From assembly GCA_024509875.1 (NCBI GenBank), contig JAMPIV010008515.1, positions 248,001 through 312,000 on the forward strand: 64,000 nt of DNA, in the 5' to 3' direction. This document shows positions 34,053-44,078 of this stretch, piece after piece (position 1 is the stretch's first letter; the number at the start of each line of letters is the position of its first letter). The notes under the pieces are model-generated. The model searched no databases. It was given only the letters and a program-made list of their open reading frames with translations, and was not told where the DNA came from. Source of the DNA: Oreohelix idahoensis. Taxonomy: Eukaryota > Mollusca > Gastropoda > Stylommatophora > Oreohelicidae. The translations under genes and the position numbers were made by a program.

Positions 34053-34064
34053 ATACATGATGTT
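34053..34064. repeat. Target-site duplication of LINE G, right copy
   Basis: atacatgatgtt, identical to 29,533-29,544. Confidence 0.85.
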
Positions 34065-34778
34065 AATATAGTGCCCAAAGTTTGAATGTATCTACATGTT
34101 TAAGATTAGTTGTATTTTTTTTTTACATTCTGTCTCACACCAGCAAAGAATGTATTGGCAATATCAGAAGTAACAAATATTTTCAATTACTGATAAAGCC
34201 TAATAGGATGACTAAGTTAAAATGAATAAATAACACTTTGTTTTATTTTTTTACTACAAAATTCTACCATTTCTGTTTTGTAATATGCAAACATGACATT
34301 AATCTAATTGTTATGTTAAACACATTGAAAAATACATACATCTTACCGAGCATAATGAAAATTGTTTTATATTAAACTGTTTGACTTGAAAACACAAAAT
34401 TTTCACTAAGCACATACCGGCAATGAAAGTCTTTACATTTTTGGAAATAAAAAATTGTTCACATTTACCTGCAGTGAATGTATTTGCATTAATGTAATTA
34501 CAAAAATATTACCCTTACCAGCACACTCTCACTTGTATGACCGAATTAAAATGAATAAAAGACATGAGAAAAAAAATAGAGAAAAGAAATGCCCACCAGG
34601 AATCAAACACAAATTGTTTGTTTAGAAGGCAAACATTCTCACCACTAAACCACCAAAGCATCTTGATATATGTTGTCTTTTTGTGTATTTTACAAATTTT
34701 TAATTATTGCTTGTCTCTATCAGCATGATGTTTCTGGTGTTAGGCAGGGACATGCTAAGAAAATTTTAAGGGAAGATA
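34065..34778. other. AT-rich unassigned region with a tRNA-like scrap
   Basis: Strongly AT-rich, with no supported gene. It includes the tRNA-like sequence listed separately at 34,585-34,661. Confidence 0.5.
34585..34661 (-). ncRNA. tRNA-like pseudogene or SINE head
   Basis: The minus strand reads like a tRNA: GGTGGTTTAGTGGTGAGAATG resembles a D arm with A box, GTTTGATTCC a weak B box, and the ends AGATGCT and GGCATTT can pair over seven bases. The anticodon loop would read CTTCTAA (anticodon TCT). The T-stem pairs poorly, so I regard it as a decayed tRNA gene or a tRNA-derived SINE head rather than a working tRNA. Confidence 0.4.
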
Positions 34779-34788
34779 AACATAATTT
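34779..34788. repeat. Target-site duplication of LINE K, left copy
   Basis: aacataattt, repeated at 36,850-36,859. Confidence 0.7.
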
Positions 34789-36849
34789 CTACTACTTACT
34801 TCTTATCATCCCTTTTCTACCGTGAGATGTAGAGATTTGGAGGAGGGTGCACCATACTATCCTATCATCTGTCTTCCTTCTGGACTGGTTCCAGTCTAGT
34901 CCTCTGTTATATTACTTTTATAATGAATGCCTTAATAATGCTTAAAGTAAATGTGAGGATGAAAGGATACAGTATACATGATGAGAGAGAGAGGAAGGGC
35001 AGAATGTCAGACGGGCCTGCGTGCCCAATTCTTAACCCTTTGAAAATAAAGTTCGTTCGTTCGTTCGTTCGTTCGTTCTTTCAGAGATTGCCTAATGTTG
35101 TCCTCCCAGCGGACTCTGGATCATCCTGGAGGTCTGGATCTCTGGCTTTTAGTTTCTCATACTTGTAATGGTAGCTGATATGCTTCCATTCTGCAGACAT
35201 GGCCAAACCATCGTAGTTGGGACTGTTCTACTTGAGTCTGCAGTTGCTGGGTTTTGAGGCCTTGCTTTATCATCTGGTTGCGGACCATATCTCTTCTTGT
35301 TACTTCAACCATCTTCCTCAGATTCCTCATTTCTGAGGTTTGGAGCTGGCTTTTGTGGGTTGTAATTGCCTATGACTCGCATCCATAATTAAGACTGGAA
35401 TATAGGTGTAGCGATATACAGCCATCTTTGTCTTCTTGCTAACTTCTCTTATGCTGAGGAATCCTCAGTTTATGGCCTGAAAAAGTCTCCCAGCTGTTGC
35501 TCTTAGAGTAGCTAACTCCTCTTTGATACCTCCCTTCTAGTCTACGAGCAGCTTTGAGGTATTTAAACTGGTTGACCTGCTCCAGGACCTGTTCTCCTAT
35601 CTTAATCTCATGCCTTCTTTCCTCTCATGATATCACCATGGTTTTTGTTTTGGAGCTGCTGATGACCATCCCTCTCTTCTTCAGCTCTTCCTTCCAGACT
35701 TGCAGGTTGTATTGAAGATGTACCTGTGATTTAGCAATCAGGGAACATCATCGGCAAATGCTAACTCTGAAATACAGACCTGTCTTATCTTCAAGTACCT
35801 CTCTGAATGCTTGTTGGTCCTTCCTTACATGCTTTTATGACATCGTCCGTGATGAGTATGAAAAGATAAGGTGACAGAATATCACCCTGTCTTACACCAA
35901 TGATGGTCTTGAACTCTTCTGACTTATAGTTTGCCGTCCTCACATAATTTCTGCAAGTCTCTCAGAAGCTCTGTATAGCTTGGATCAGAGTTGTTAGAAT
36001 GTTCTTCCTTGCCAAGCAGTACCAAAGTTTGCTCCAGTGAACCTTGTCAAATGCCTTCTCTAGATCCAAGAATCAAAGATGCATCTCACTTTTATAATCA
36101 AGGGCATTTTGACTCAGCTACCAGAGTGTGAAGATAAGGTCCTTGGTACTTTGGTTTGCTCAGAAACCACACTGGACCTCATTCGTTTATAGCTCAGCCA
36201 GGTGTCTGAGTCTCTGTTTCAGTATTCTAGAGTAAATTTTATCATGAACACAGCAGAGATATGCCCGTATGATTTCCACTCTGATGGTTGACACCTTTTT
36301 TTTAATATGGATGTTATGGGCAATCTCCCAATCCTCTGGTATGGTCTTGTGGTGCCAGGCTGCCTGTAGGACCCTAAGCAGTAATAGGTCACCTGCTGTT
36401 CCCATGTACTTGACCATTTCTGGTGTTATACCATCATGTCCTACTGCTTTGTCCACCTTGATTTTCTCCAGTGCTGCCTTCAGTTCTTCTATCTTGATAT
36501 CATCTTCATCACCATTGGTTTCCTCTTCTGTGATAATGGTTATCATTTCTAAGGCTTGACCTTGCTCACAGTCTAGGAGCCCTGAGAAATATTCTTTCAA
36601 TCACTTCATTTAGAGCAGTAATCAGTTTGTCTTGCTTGTCCTTTACAAATTTAAGAGGGCACTGTTTTTCCTTCCTCGTGTTCTTCAGGGTCTTATAGAA
36701 CCATTTCTGGTTTTCTTGAGCATCTTTTTTTCTAGCTTTTCTCCTAATTGTTCCCAGGATTTCTGTTTTACTGCTAGCACTTTGTTCTTTTCTTCTGTTC
36801 TGAGAATCATATATTCTCTGCTATTCCTTCTGTGTTTTTAGCTTTTAAG
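34789..36849 (-). pseudogene. LINE K (same family as J), degraded
   Basis: A minus-strand LINE parallel to J over nearly its whole length. The best frame, 36,187-36,600, has EELKAALEKIKVDKAVGHDGITPEMV, followed by remnants of the RT palm and thumb down to the 3' end, whose plus strand reads cttttctaccgtgagatgtagag. Stops and shifts are frequent and no intact catalytic box is visible. It is 5' truncated in the linker before RT. Flanking aacataattt repeats (34,779-34,788; 36,850-36,859) mark the insertion. A foreign piece interrupts it at about 34,900-35,073. Confidence 0.8.
34900..35078. mobile_element. Small insertion with (GTTC)n tail inside LINE K
   Basis: Compared with LINE J (44,180-44,200), LINE K is interrupted between ctagtcctc and tttcagagattg by about 175 bp ending in AATAAA and then seven GTTC units (35,050-35,078). 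That layout suggests a short 3'-tailed retroelement. I see no clear target duplication and no tRNA boxes. Confidence 0.5.
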
Positions 36850-36859
36850 AACATAATTT
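36850..36859. repeat. Target-site duplication of LINE K, right copy
   Basis: aacataattt, as at 34,779-34,788. Confidence 0.7.
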
Positions 36860-37014
36860 ATTTGTACACTTATTTCAGCAACCTCATAATTTTCAGCGTT
36901 CCTAAAAATCCCAGTTAAATATGTTTTGTTTAAACCTGTGCATGATGCCATAATGTTTTGTCTGTGAGGCTGCTAAGAATGTCTTGTAAACCTTGTAGGT
37001 GTCCATGTATTTTA

Positions 37015-37563
37015 GTGTGTGTAAATGTATGTATGTGTATATATTCACCGAATCTTTTGGCCGAATACCATCACCAACCAAGATCTGCTTACTCAGAGCA
37101 AGCAAGAGGACATGCACACCATCATAGCTGGCAGACGCTGGAGCTGGGTTGGCCATGTCCTCAGAAGAGACCCCGATGCCATCACAAGAACAGCTATGCT
37201 TTGGACCCCTGAAGGAAAACGAAAGAGAGGCCGACCAAAAACAACCTGGCGGAGGACTGTGGAGGCTGAGATGCAAAGAATGAACCAGAGTTGGGGCACT
37301 GTACGAAGGATGGCCGCCGACCGAGCAAAGTGGAATCAATTTGTTGTTGCCCTACAAGATGCCACTAGGCGTGATGGCCACTGACAGCTTTGGCGGTCGG
37401 CGGCTAAGGATCAAAGAAGAAGAAGAAGAAGTATATATACATGTTTATATTGAGCTTTCTATTTATATGACAGAAACTGCCTGAAGTATTTTTGTGTGTG
37501 TAAATGTATGTATGTGTATATATACATGTTTGTATTGAGCTTTCTATTTATATGACAGAAACT
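37015..37563. repeat. Tandem duplicate (~70-80 bp) split by a LINE end
   Basis: A unit with gtgtaaatgtatgtatgtg, tatatacatgttt and gagctttctatttatatga occurs twice. The second copy is intact at 37,495-37,563. The first is interrupted after gtgtatatat by the LINE 3' end at 37,045-37,430. Confidence 0.75.
37045..37430 (+). mobile_element. 5'-truncated LINE 3' end with GAA tail
   Basis: Encodes the C-terminal tail of an endonuclease-RT LINE: AGRRWSWVGHVLRRDP, GKRKRGRPKTTWRRT and a stop after TRRDGH. A short UTR ends in (GAA)n. It is flanked by gtatatat at 37,037-37,044 and 37,431-37,438. The same 3' end occurs on the minus strand at 43,840-44,040 and about 63,474-63,712. Confidence 0.85.
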
Positions 37564-37599
37564 ACCTTGTCATGAAAAGACTTGGTCACTGCCATTCAA

Positions 37600-38015
37600 A
37601 CAATATATAAGTTATGGATGTGTCATTCTACAACACCATATAGATAGGGATGTATTATTCCACCACAACATGTAGATAAACAAGAGGAACAGATCCCGTT
37701 ACATACCTATTGAGGCATATTGGGAATATGGTGTTAGTCCCATATTTTCTTGACAATTGGCACACTAGGGGTGATGTGGTCAGCATCATGCCAGCCGCCT
37801 TAACCTTCCCAGAGTTCTTCTGGTACCCAATTCATGAGGCTGGATCGACCTCGGAGCCGTTTGGGGTCTAAAAAATCCCACCTCAACTGGGGATCGAACC
37901 ATGGACCACCGAGCTAGGAAGCCAGTGCACTAACCACTGCACTACCGTGGCTCCCAACAACATGTAGATAGGGATGCATTATTCCACACAACATATAAAT
38001 TAGGGATGTGTTATT
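37600..38015. repeat. ~30-bp tandem repeat array, split by a SINE
   Basis: Units of the form caacatgtagatagggatgtattattcca occur about twice on each side of a SINE inserted at 37,679-37,956. Confidence 0.7.
37679..37956 (-). mobile_element. tRNA-derived SINE, copy 1
   Basis: The minus strand has a tRNA-like head (GTAGTGCAGTGGTTAGTGC as A-box region, GGTTCGATCCC as B box) and a body shared with copy 2 (GGGAAGGTTAAGGCGG, GCTGACCACATCACCCC, CCATATTCCCAATATGCC). It is flanked by acaacatgtagata at 37,665-37,678 and 37,957-37,970, a 14-bp target duplication. Confidence 0.9.
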
Positions 38016-38540
38016 CTGTCATAAATTTTTGATAGGTATTAAGATTTATTTGGTCCCATCTGAGTAGAACAGGCAAAGTGGTAAATAAGTGAGAATTAAG
38101 GTATAAGAAATAGATTTCACGAGTGAATAGTTTAAGGGTAGAATCTGTCACTGGATTGAGAAGATACTCTAGTCCAGCCTATCTTTATGACTGTAGTTTG
38201 TTTCAGACAATCCTACTTTCCATATAGGTAATATATATATGTTTAACTACACACATACATGCACAGTTTACTGACAACAAGACGCACGATCGTGAAAAAC
38301 TATGGTAAATGGAGTATGGGTATGGGCTGAGCTGACCAATACAATTAGTTAAGTTTTGTTTAGTTTATTATCATTTAAACTCTCACAACATCAAACATGT
38401 AGAAATCAATAAAATCATATGTTACAGAATTATGAAAATGACTCCATAAGTGTCCTACCCTCTTGTTGAGAAAAAAAGATCCCACAAGAAAGTTAATAAC
38501 CCCAAAAAGGTCAAAGATTAACACTAGGGTATAGAAATAG

Positions 38541-38813
38541 AGCCGCTGTAGCATAGTGGTTAGTGCACTGGCTTCCTAGCGCAGCGGTCTATGGTTCGAT
38601 CCCCAGATGAGGCGAGAATATTTTAGGCCACAAACGGCTCCTGGGTCGACCCAGCCCCAAATGGGTACCAGAGCAACTCTGGGAAGGTTAAGGCGGCCGG
38701 CGTGATGCTGACCACATCACCCCTAGTGTGCCGACGGTCAAGATAATATGGGCCTAACACCATATTCCCAATATGCCTCAATGGGCGTGTAACGGGTTCC
38801 TTTACCTTTACCT
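38541..38813 (+). mobile_element. tRNA-derived SINE, copy 2
   Basis: Same family as copy 1, opposite strand. A box region TAGCATAGTGGTTAG, B box GGTTCGATCCCC, the same conserved body, and a tail of TTTACC repeats. Flanked by tatagaaatag at 38,530-38,540 and 38,814-38,824. Confidence 0.9.
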
Positions 38814-38824
38814 TATAGAAATAG

Positions 38825-41204
38825 ACAGTATAGCAAAGAACACAGTTCCTAGTAAAGTTATCCCGTAAAATAACAGTAATTGCAAAGAAAAATAAAGGAT
38901 GGTACAGTTTCCGTAACTAGAACATATTTCCTCTCACTCAGTCGTTCGTGGCCATATCAATCACACCTTACCTATTACTTGGTTAACCACCTCTTGGACG
39001 TAAACAGAAATGAACATGTAACTTAATCCAGTAATCCAGTGCTGTGCTTCTCCGAAGTAAGCCTCCTTGAATAATTAATTTTCCTAAGGGGGAATGCCTA
39101 CTTTGGTAGTGCTTAATGGATATGATAATGTCACGTCAGATAGTTCATGTAGCAAAATATAAGCCGCGATCTAGTGTTCACAGTAGACCGTACTTCCAAT
39201 AGTTAAAGGAAATGTCTGGTGGGCAAACTGTTAGTAAAATAATGATGATGAAGGTATATCCTATCGGTTTTTCTCTCTGGGGGTTTAGTGCCCGATTATA
39301 AAACCACGTACTCTTCCTGGATAAATCCACTTGAAAACACCATGGTCAGTAGTCGGGAAAATATGGTATATGTATATATTTGGCCACAGCGGGCTGATAA
39401 AATTGAATGTAAAAATCTGGGTATTTTGTATGTCCATATATAATTATTCTTATAGTTCTTATAGTTTATAGGTTTGGTCTCTCTCTGGATGAAGCAAGAG
39501 GACCGACCAGGCCAACATCGAAGACACGATAATAAATGAGAATTGTTTACTGGTACTATTTAGACCGCTGGCAGGCTGGTTTGTGATCAGTACTAAATTT
39601 GGAAGAAAACAAAACATGTAATCACATTATCAATATCCTATCCTATCACGCGTATGGGTAAGGTCTCTTATCCTCTCTGTCATTTAATTAAATTAAAAAC
39701 ACATGCGTCTTAGTCTATCTTACACGCCTCGCTCAACTGGGACGGGGTGGGTTTTAGGTATGTGCCTTTCCCCTCCCGCCCGGTAAAACGCTCAGCGCAC
39801 AAATCAATGTTAATTTAATTATGACTACTTTACAAATATTGCTTGTCATTAATAGCTATTTGTTTCGCCACATGATATTACACTAGTCACTTATATAATT
39901 ACACCTAAAGAATTAGAAATGAATTTATATTCCGTCAATTATCAGTCGCCTAGTGTATTTATTAGTCAATTTAAACATCTCTTTCTGGGTAAGAGCGGGT
40001 GATTAAATCTACATTACACTGGAAAAAATTTAGCTATGCATTATTTACTATGCTAGTATTAGCACATAGAAAATCCCAGTGAATTATAATGATGAACTTA
40101 ACACATTAAATCACTTAAATGCTAATATCCATTACCGCAATCAGAAATGGAACAGTCTCCACGAAATGCTATCACACACTTTCACAATGGCTCTGGAATA
40201 ACGAGCTAGATATTTCCAAAAATTCCGAAGCGACAAGATACTGACTTTGGGAGGACGGAGTATTTATACAGAAATGCTGTTATTTCACTAACTGGTGCGA
40301 GAAATCGTGCCTTTGGCCATATCAGGGAAAATCAACGCGTTTGACTCCCAAGATGAAGATTTTCTGCTCACTGATGCCGACCAACAACATAGACATTTGC
40401 TAAGCGAACAGACCGTCTTTGATCTCATCTCTCTGTTGTAGATCAGATAATTACGTCCCCTGGGATCACGGACCAACAAATATGGTCGGTAAATATTATT
40501 ATCGCCCCTTTTGCATTTGCTTAAGTCCCCTGAAATGTTGGACATCAAACAGGTACGTCAGGAACTCTCTGCCCACGTTTCCCCCTGATCAAAGAAGCCA
40601 CTTATATCTATCCGCGCGCTTCTGTCTGTTCAACAATGATAATGGCCAAATCAGCTCACGTGATAATTGAGATAGCGAATCATGGCTCTCGTTGACTGTT
40701 ATTTAGTCTGTCTGAACATAGGTAAATCTTGTCAGCGCATGTCAACACAAAAAAATAGGCGTGGCTTCAAAGGTGAGTCTACAGTCAGTGAATTTTGTGG
40801 TTTCGCGTAGCAAAAATTATAAACCTTAGATGGGGAAGCAAAAGTGGACGGGTCACTGTTGCACTATTTACATATATATGTGACATACTCCACCTCAATC
40901 ATATACATGACAAGCCATATCTTTTTTTTTTCTTCAAATACCATGCCTGGTAGCTTTGGTTATCATGTCTCTCCACAACTTCTGAAGAACATTGAGTGCT
41001 TTCATTTAACATGACTAATATGTTTATGTCTTTCAGGACATTCTTATTACTATTTTCAGCTGTCTGTAGTATTAAAACCTTATATCTGTTCCCTCTAGTG
41101 GTTTTCTTATTTGTTAACTAACTGTAAATGAGTCACTTCAGTATGTCAGGATTGGTTCTGTATTAACACTGAAGAACTCCATGTCACATACATCAGGTTT
41201 TTAA
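38825..41204. other. Long unassigned AT-rich region
   Basis: No frame has recognisable domains. The minus strand at 40,885 begins TGTCACATATATATG next to a GAGGTGGAG purine run. That could be the edge of a decayed LTR (compare element A's TGTCACATG start), but I found no partner LTR or target duplication, so I do not call one. Confidence 0.4.
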
Positions 41205-42690
41205 TTTCTTTTCTGTGTAATAAAGAAGAACATCCCATGTATCTTGGAGTCACACTTGATTGACAGCTCAGCCTCAAGAACCATATTGAGAATATAAAGA
41301 ACAAAGCACTGAGGCAATTACAACTATTGAAGAGGCTTGCTGGCACTACATTGGGATCAGACAAGGATAATCAGACATCAGACAAGGCTTGTACCTTGGC
41401 TATGTCCATTCTGTGACAGAATACAACAACTCACTGCTTACAGCCAGCTCCAAGACAAACCTAGAGTCTCTCAACAGAGTGCAAAACAATGCCCTTCAAC
41501 TAATTAATAGAGCTATGAGATCAACTCCAATTGCTGCGTGTGAAATACACACAAATGTGGAACCCCTTGGGTTGCAGAGAGATAAAGCTGCTTCAGAAGT
41601 TTATGAAAGATGTAAGAGAAGGAACTGAAACCACCCCAATAGACACCTTATAGAAAACTGAAAATACAAGCAAAGACTAAAACACAAGTCAGTCTTACAT
41701 CATATCCATGAAATTCAATATAGATACCACCTCCCAGAAAGAAGATAAGATATACAGAAAGCAGTAAAGAATTTACTTCCACATACCCACTTAAAAACAC
41801 CAGAAGTACTAATAAAATTAGTAGATGGAACAGTCAAACATTCCAACCTAGTCAGTCTTATGAGTGCATCACAATGAACCATTGATGCCTACCCTGAAGA
41901 TGGTTGCATGTCTATACTGACTGAACTACATTTAAGGCCACCATCAAATCAGATTATGGAGTCTATGACATATGTTATCCAGATGGATCCTCCAACAAGC
42001 TGTTTGATGCATGCTGGGAGTTTTTCTCCAACTATAATGCTGAAATCATTGCATTGGAAACAATCTTATACCATCTGAAGACTGTATTTGATGCCTTTCC
42101 CTCAAAGGCCCAAAACATTGTCAATATTTACTGACTTAATGTCTGCCCTTCAAGCTCTAGAAGGTATGAACATTGTAGAACTGAAGTAGCCAAACTAATC
42201 CTAGATGCTGATCAGCTTTTCACTTCCTATGGCATCAGAATATTATTCAGTGGATCTCTGGTCAATCAAATACACCAAGTAATGACAGAGCAGACAAATT
42301 AGCAAAGAAGGGAGCAAGACAAGAGCAACCATCACAGCAACAACTCTCTAAACAGCCAAACAACTCATACAAACAACAAATAAAGAAACTTGGTTGAAAA
42401 GATTAGCCGTGGGAAACACCGGGAGAGAGGTTTACAGACGTATAGCCGGTCCTGATCCAAATGACAACATCGGCCATCTTACAAGGAAGGATCAGAGCAC
42501 CATTTTCTGGCTCAGAACACAACATATATCACTCAACAGTCACTTGAACAGAATCTAACCCACAACACTCCAGAGTGCCAGCAATGTAACTACCCCTACA
42601 AAACTGTTGACCACCACCTCTTTGAGTATCCAGCACTCGATGATGTTAGGAAAATGCTCCTTCCTGTGAGGCCAGAGATTGGATGCCTAG
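41205..42690 (+). pseudogene. LINE L, strongly degraded RT/RNase H LINE
   Basis: Remnants of the G/D type: EHPMYLGVTLD, ALRQLQLLKRLAG, the frame 41,389-41,628 (MYLGYVHSVTEYN, RVQNNALQLINRAMRSTP), then RNase H traces (YPDGSSNKLFDACWEF, FSNYNAEIIALETI) and the zinc tail (CQQCNYPYKTVDHHLFE). It has many stops and shifts, and no palm motifs remain. It is the oldest-looking LINE of this type in the window. Confidence 0.75.
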
Positions 42691-43107
42691 CCTCCTCGGA
42701 TAAGGGCAAAAAAATAGGAGGTCCCATGCATTAACATGTCACCATGGAAGAAGAAGCTCAACTTGCATCAGCCAGCAATACCATCAGGCCACCTACTTAC
42801 AGTGAAATGATTAAATGAGGTCTTCCAAATTCTAGAACCCTGGCGTATCACCTTTCAAGAAGATGGTCCTAAGGCGGACATGAGCTTTATGGTCATTAGG
42901 AAAATGATAGAATATGCTGCTCCCTGCCAAGAACTCATCTGTGAGTAGAAAAAGTCACAAGCTCAATCAACTTTAGACACCTTCTTCAGGAAACTATTCG
43001 TTGCTTAATCACCTGCTTCTCATTCATATGACTACCCCACCCCTCGTTGAATTAGAAGTTGCTGAAGAAGACAATGGCCTTGATGATGTTGAATAATTCG
43101 TCGATGT
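42691..43107. other. Unassigned, possible transposase remnant
   Basis: Broken frames include a STLDTFFRKLF stretch near 42,970, reminiscent of the C-terminal end of some DDE transposases, but there is too little to name a family. A ~50-bp sequence at 42,668-42,722 (gatgcctagcct, ggataagggc) recurs in direct orientation at 43,448-43,500. Confidence 0.3.
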
Positions 43108-43118
43108 TGTTTTATGTA

Positions 43119-43366
43119 AAAAAGGTAACAGTAGTCCCATAGCAGATACTGTCGTAGGGGAGTGAAGTGTTAGAGACCACATTTCTAAGTCCAGCATCGA
43201 GAGGTGGGATGACCAGTTCCCTTGCTCGCTGCCTTTTTCTTCCCTAACTCAAAGTCTGGGACCCATTTACAGCTGGGTAGACCAGAGCATGTTGGTACTG
43301 TGATTTGAACCTGGCACATTTGCCACGAAAGACCAGCGCTCTAACCACTCTGTCAATCAGATGCTC
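43119..43366 (-). mobile_element. tRNA-derived SINE, second family
   Basis: The minus strand starts with GAGCATCTGATTGACAGAG, then GTGGTTAGAGCGCTGG (A-box region) and GGTTCAAATCAC (B box). A small hairpin follows (ACCCAGCTGTAAATGGGT) and a T-rich end. Imperfect 11-bp flanks tgttttatgta (43,108-43,118) and tgttttacgta (43,367-43,377) fit a target duplication. Confidence 0.75.
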
Positions 43367-43377
43367 TGTTTTACGTA

Positions 43378-43828
43378 CATGTATAAAAAAATCATTTTTT
43401 TCAGAACCAGTGGGTCCTAATAATATCATACTCCTCCCTGATTTCCTGGGTAGTGAGATCAGATGCCTAGCCTTCTTGGATAAGGGTGAAAAATTGGAGA
43501 TGCCGTGTTCAAGTTGCACACATTTAAAAAATCCTTCGGCAGTTGGAAATCATAATGTGTAGGCCATACTGCTGCTGCTCTGGCAAAATTTACAAAATTA
43601 GGAAAACCTACCCACCAGAAAAATATTTAAAGAATGTGTGATTCCTGTATACACACATTGGGATCATTGCCAACATAACACACATTTTCTAAAAACTTAA
43701 CATTTGTAAACATTCAATAGAAGCAAAGTAAATCTGTGCAGACATTAATGTAAACAAATGTTTAAACAAATTGTGCACATTGTTAAGGAAATTAACTTTT
43801 TATTTTACTGATGGATATTCAAAATGTA
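43378..43828. other. Unassigned region
   Basis: AT-rich with no gene. It contains the second copy of the ~50-bp direct repeat noted at 42,668. Confidence 0.4.
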
Positions 43829-43839
43829 CAATGAAATGT

Positions 43840-44040
43840 CTTCTTCTTCTTCTTCGATCCTTAACCACCGACCGTCAAAGCAGTCAGTGGCCATCACGCC
43901 TAGTGGCGTCTTGTAGGGCAACAACAAATTGATTCCACTTTGCACGGTCGGTGGCCATCCTTCGTATAGTGCCCCAACTCTGGTTCATTCTTTGCATCTC
44001 AGCCTCCACAGTCCTCCGCCAAGTTGTTTTTGGTCGGCCT
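43840..44040 (-). mobile_element. 201-bp LINE 3' end with target duplication
   Basis: The minus-strand copy of the LINE 3' end also seen at 37,045-37,430: the terminal coding region and UTR, ending in GAAGAAGAAG. It is flanked by caatgaaatgt at 43,829-43,839 and 44,041-44,051, a clean example of extreme 5' truncation. Confidence 0.9.
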
Positions 44041-44065
44041 CAATGAAATGTAATGCTGCTAAAAA

Positions 44066-44078
44066 CATCTGGCTATCC
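44066..44078. repeat. Target-site duplication of LINE J, left copy
   Basis: catctggctatcc, repeated exactly at 46,706-46,718. Confidence 0.9.

Noticed and set aside
34585..34661. Functional tRNA-Arg gene
   Set aside because: The D arm and acceptor look tRNA-like but the T-stem pairs poorly and the B box is weak; kept only as a tRNA-like pseudogene.
40288..40670. Short frames on both strands
   Set aside because: No motif, overlapping opposite frames, and an AT-rich unassigned setting.
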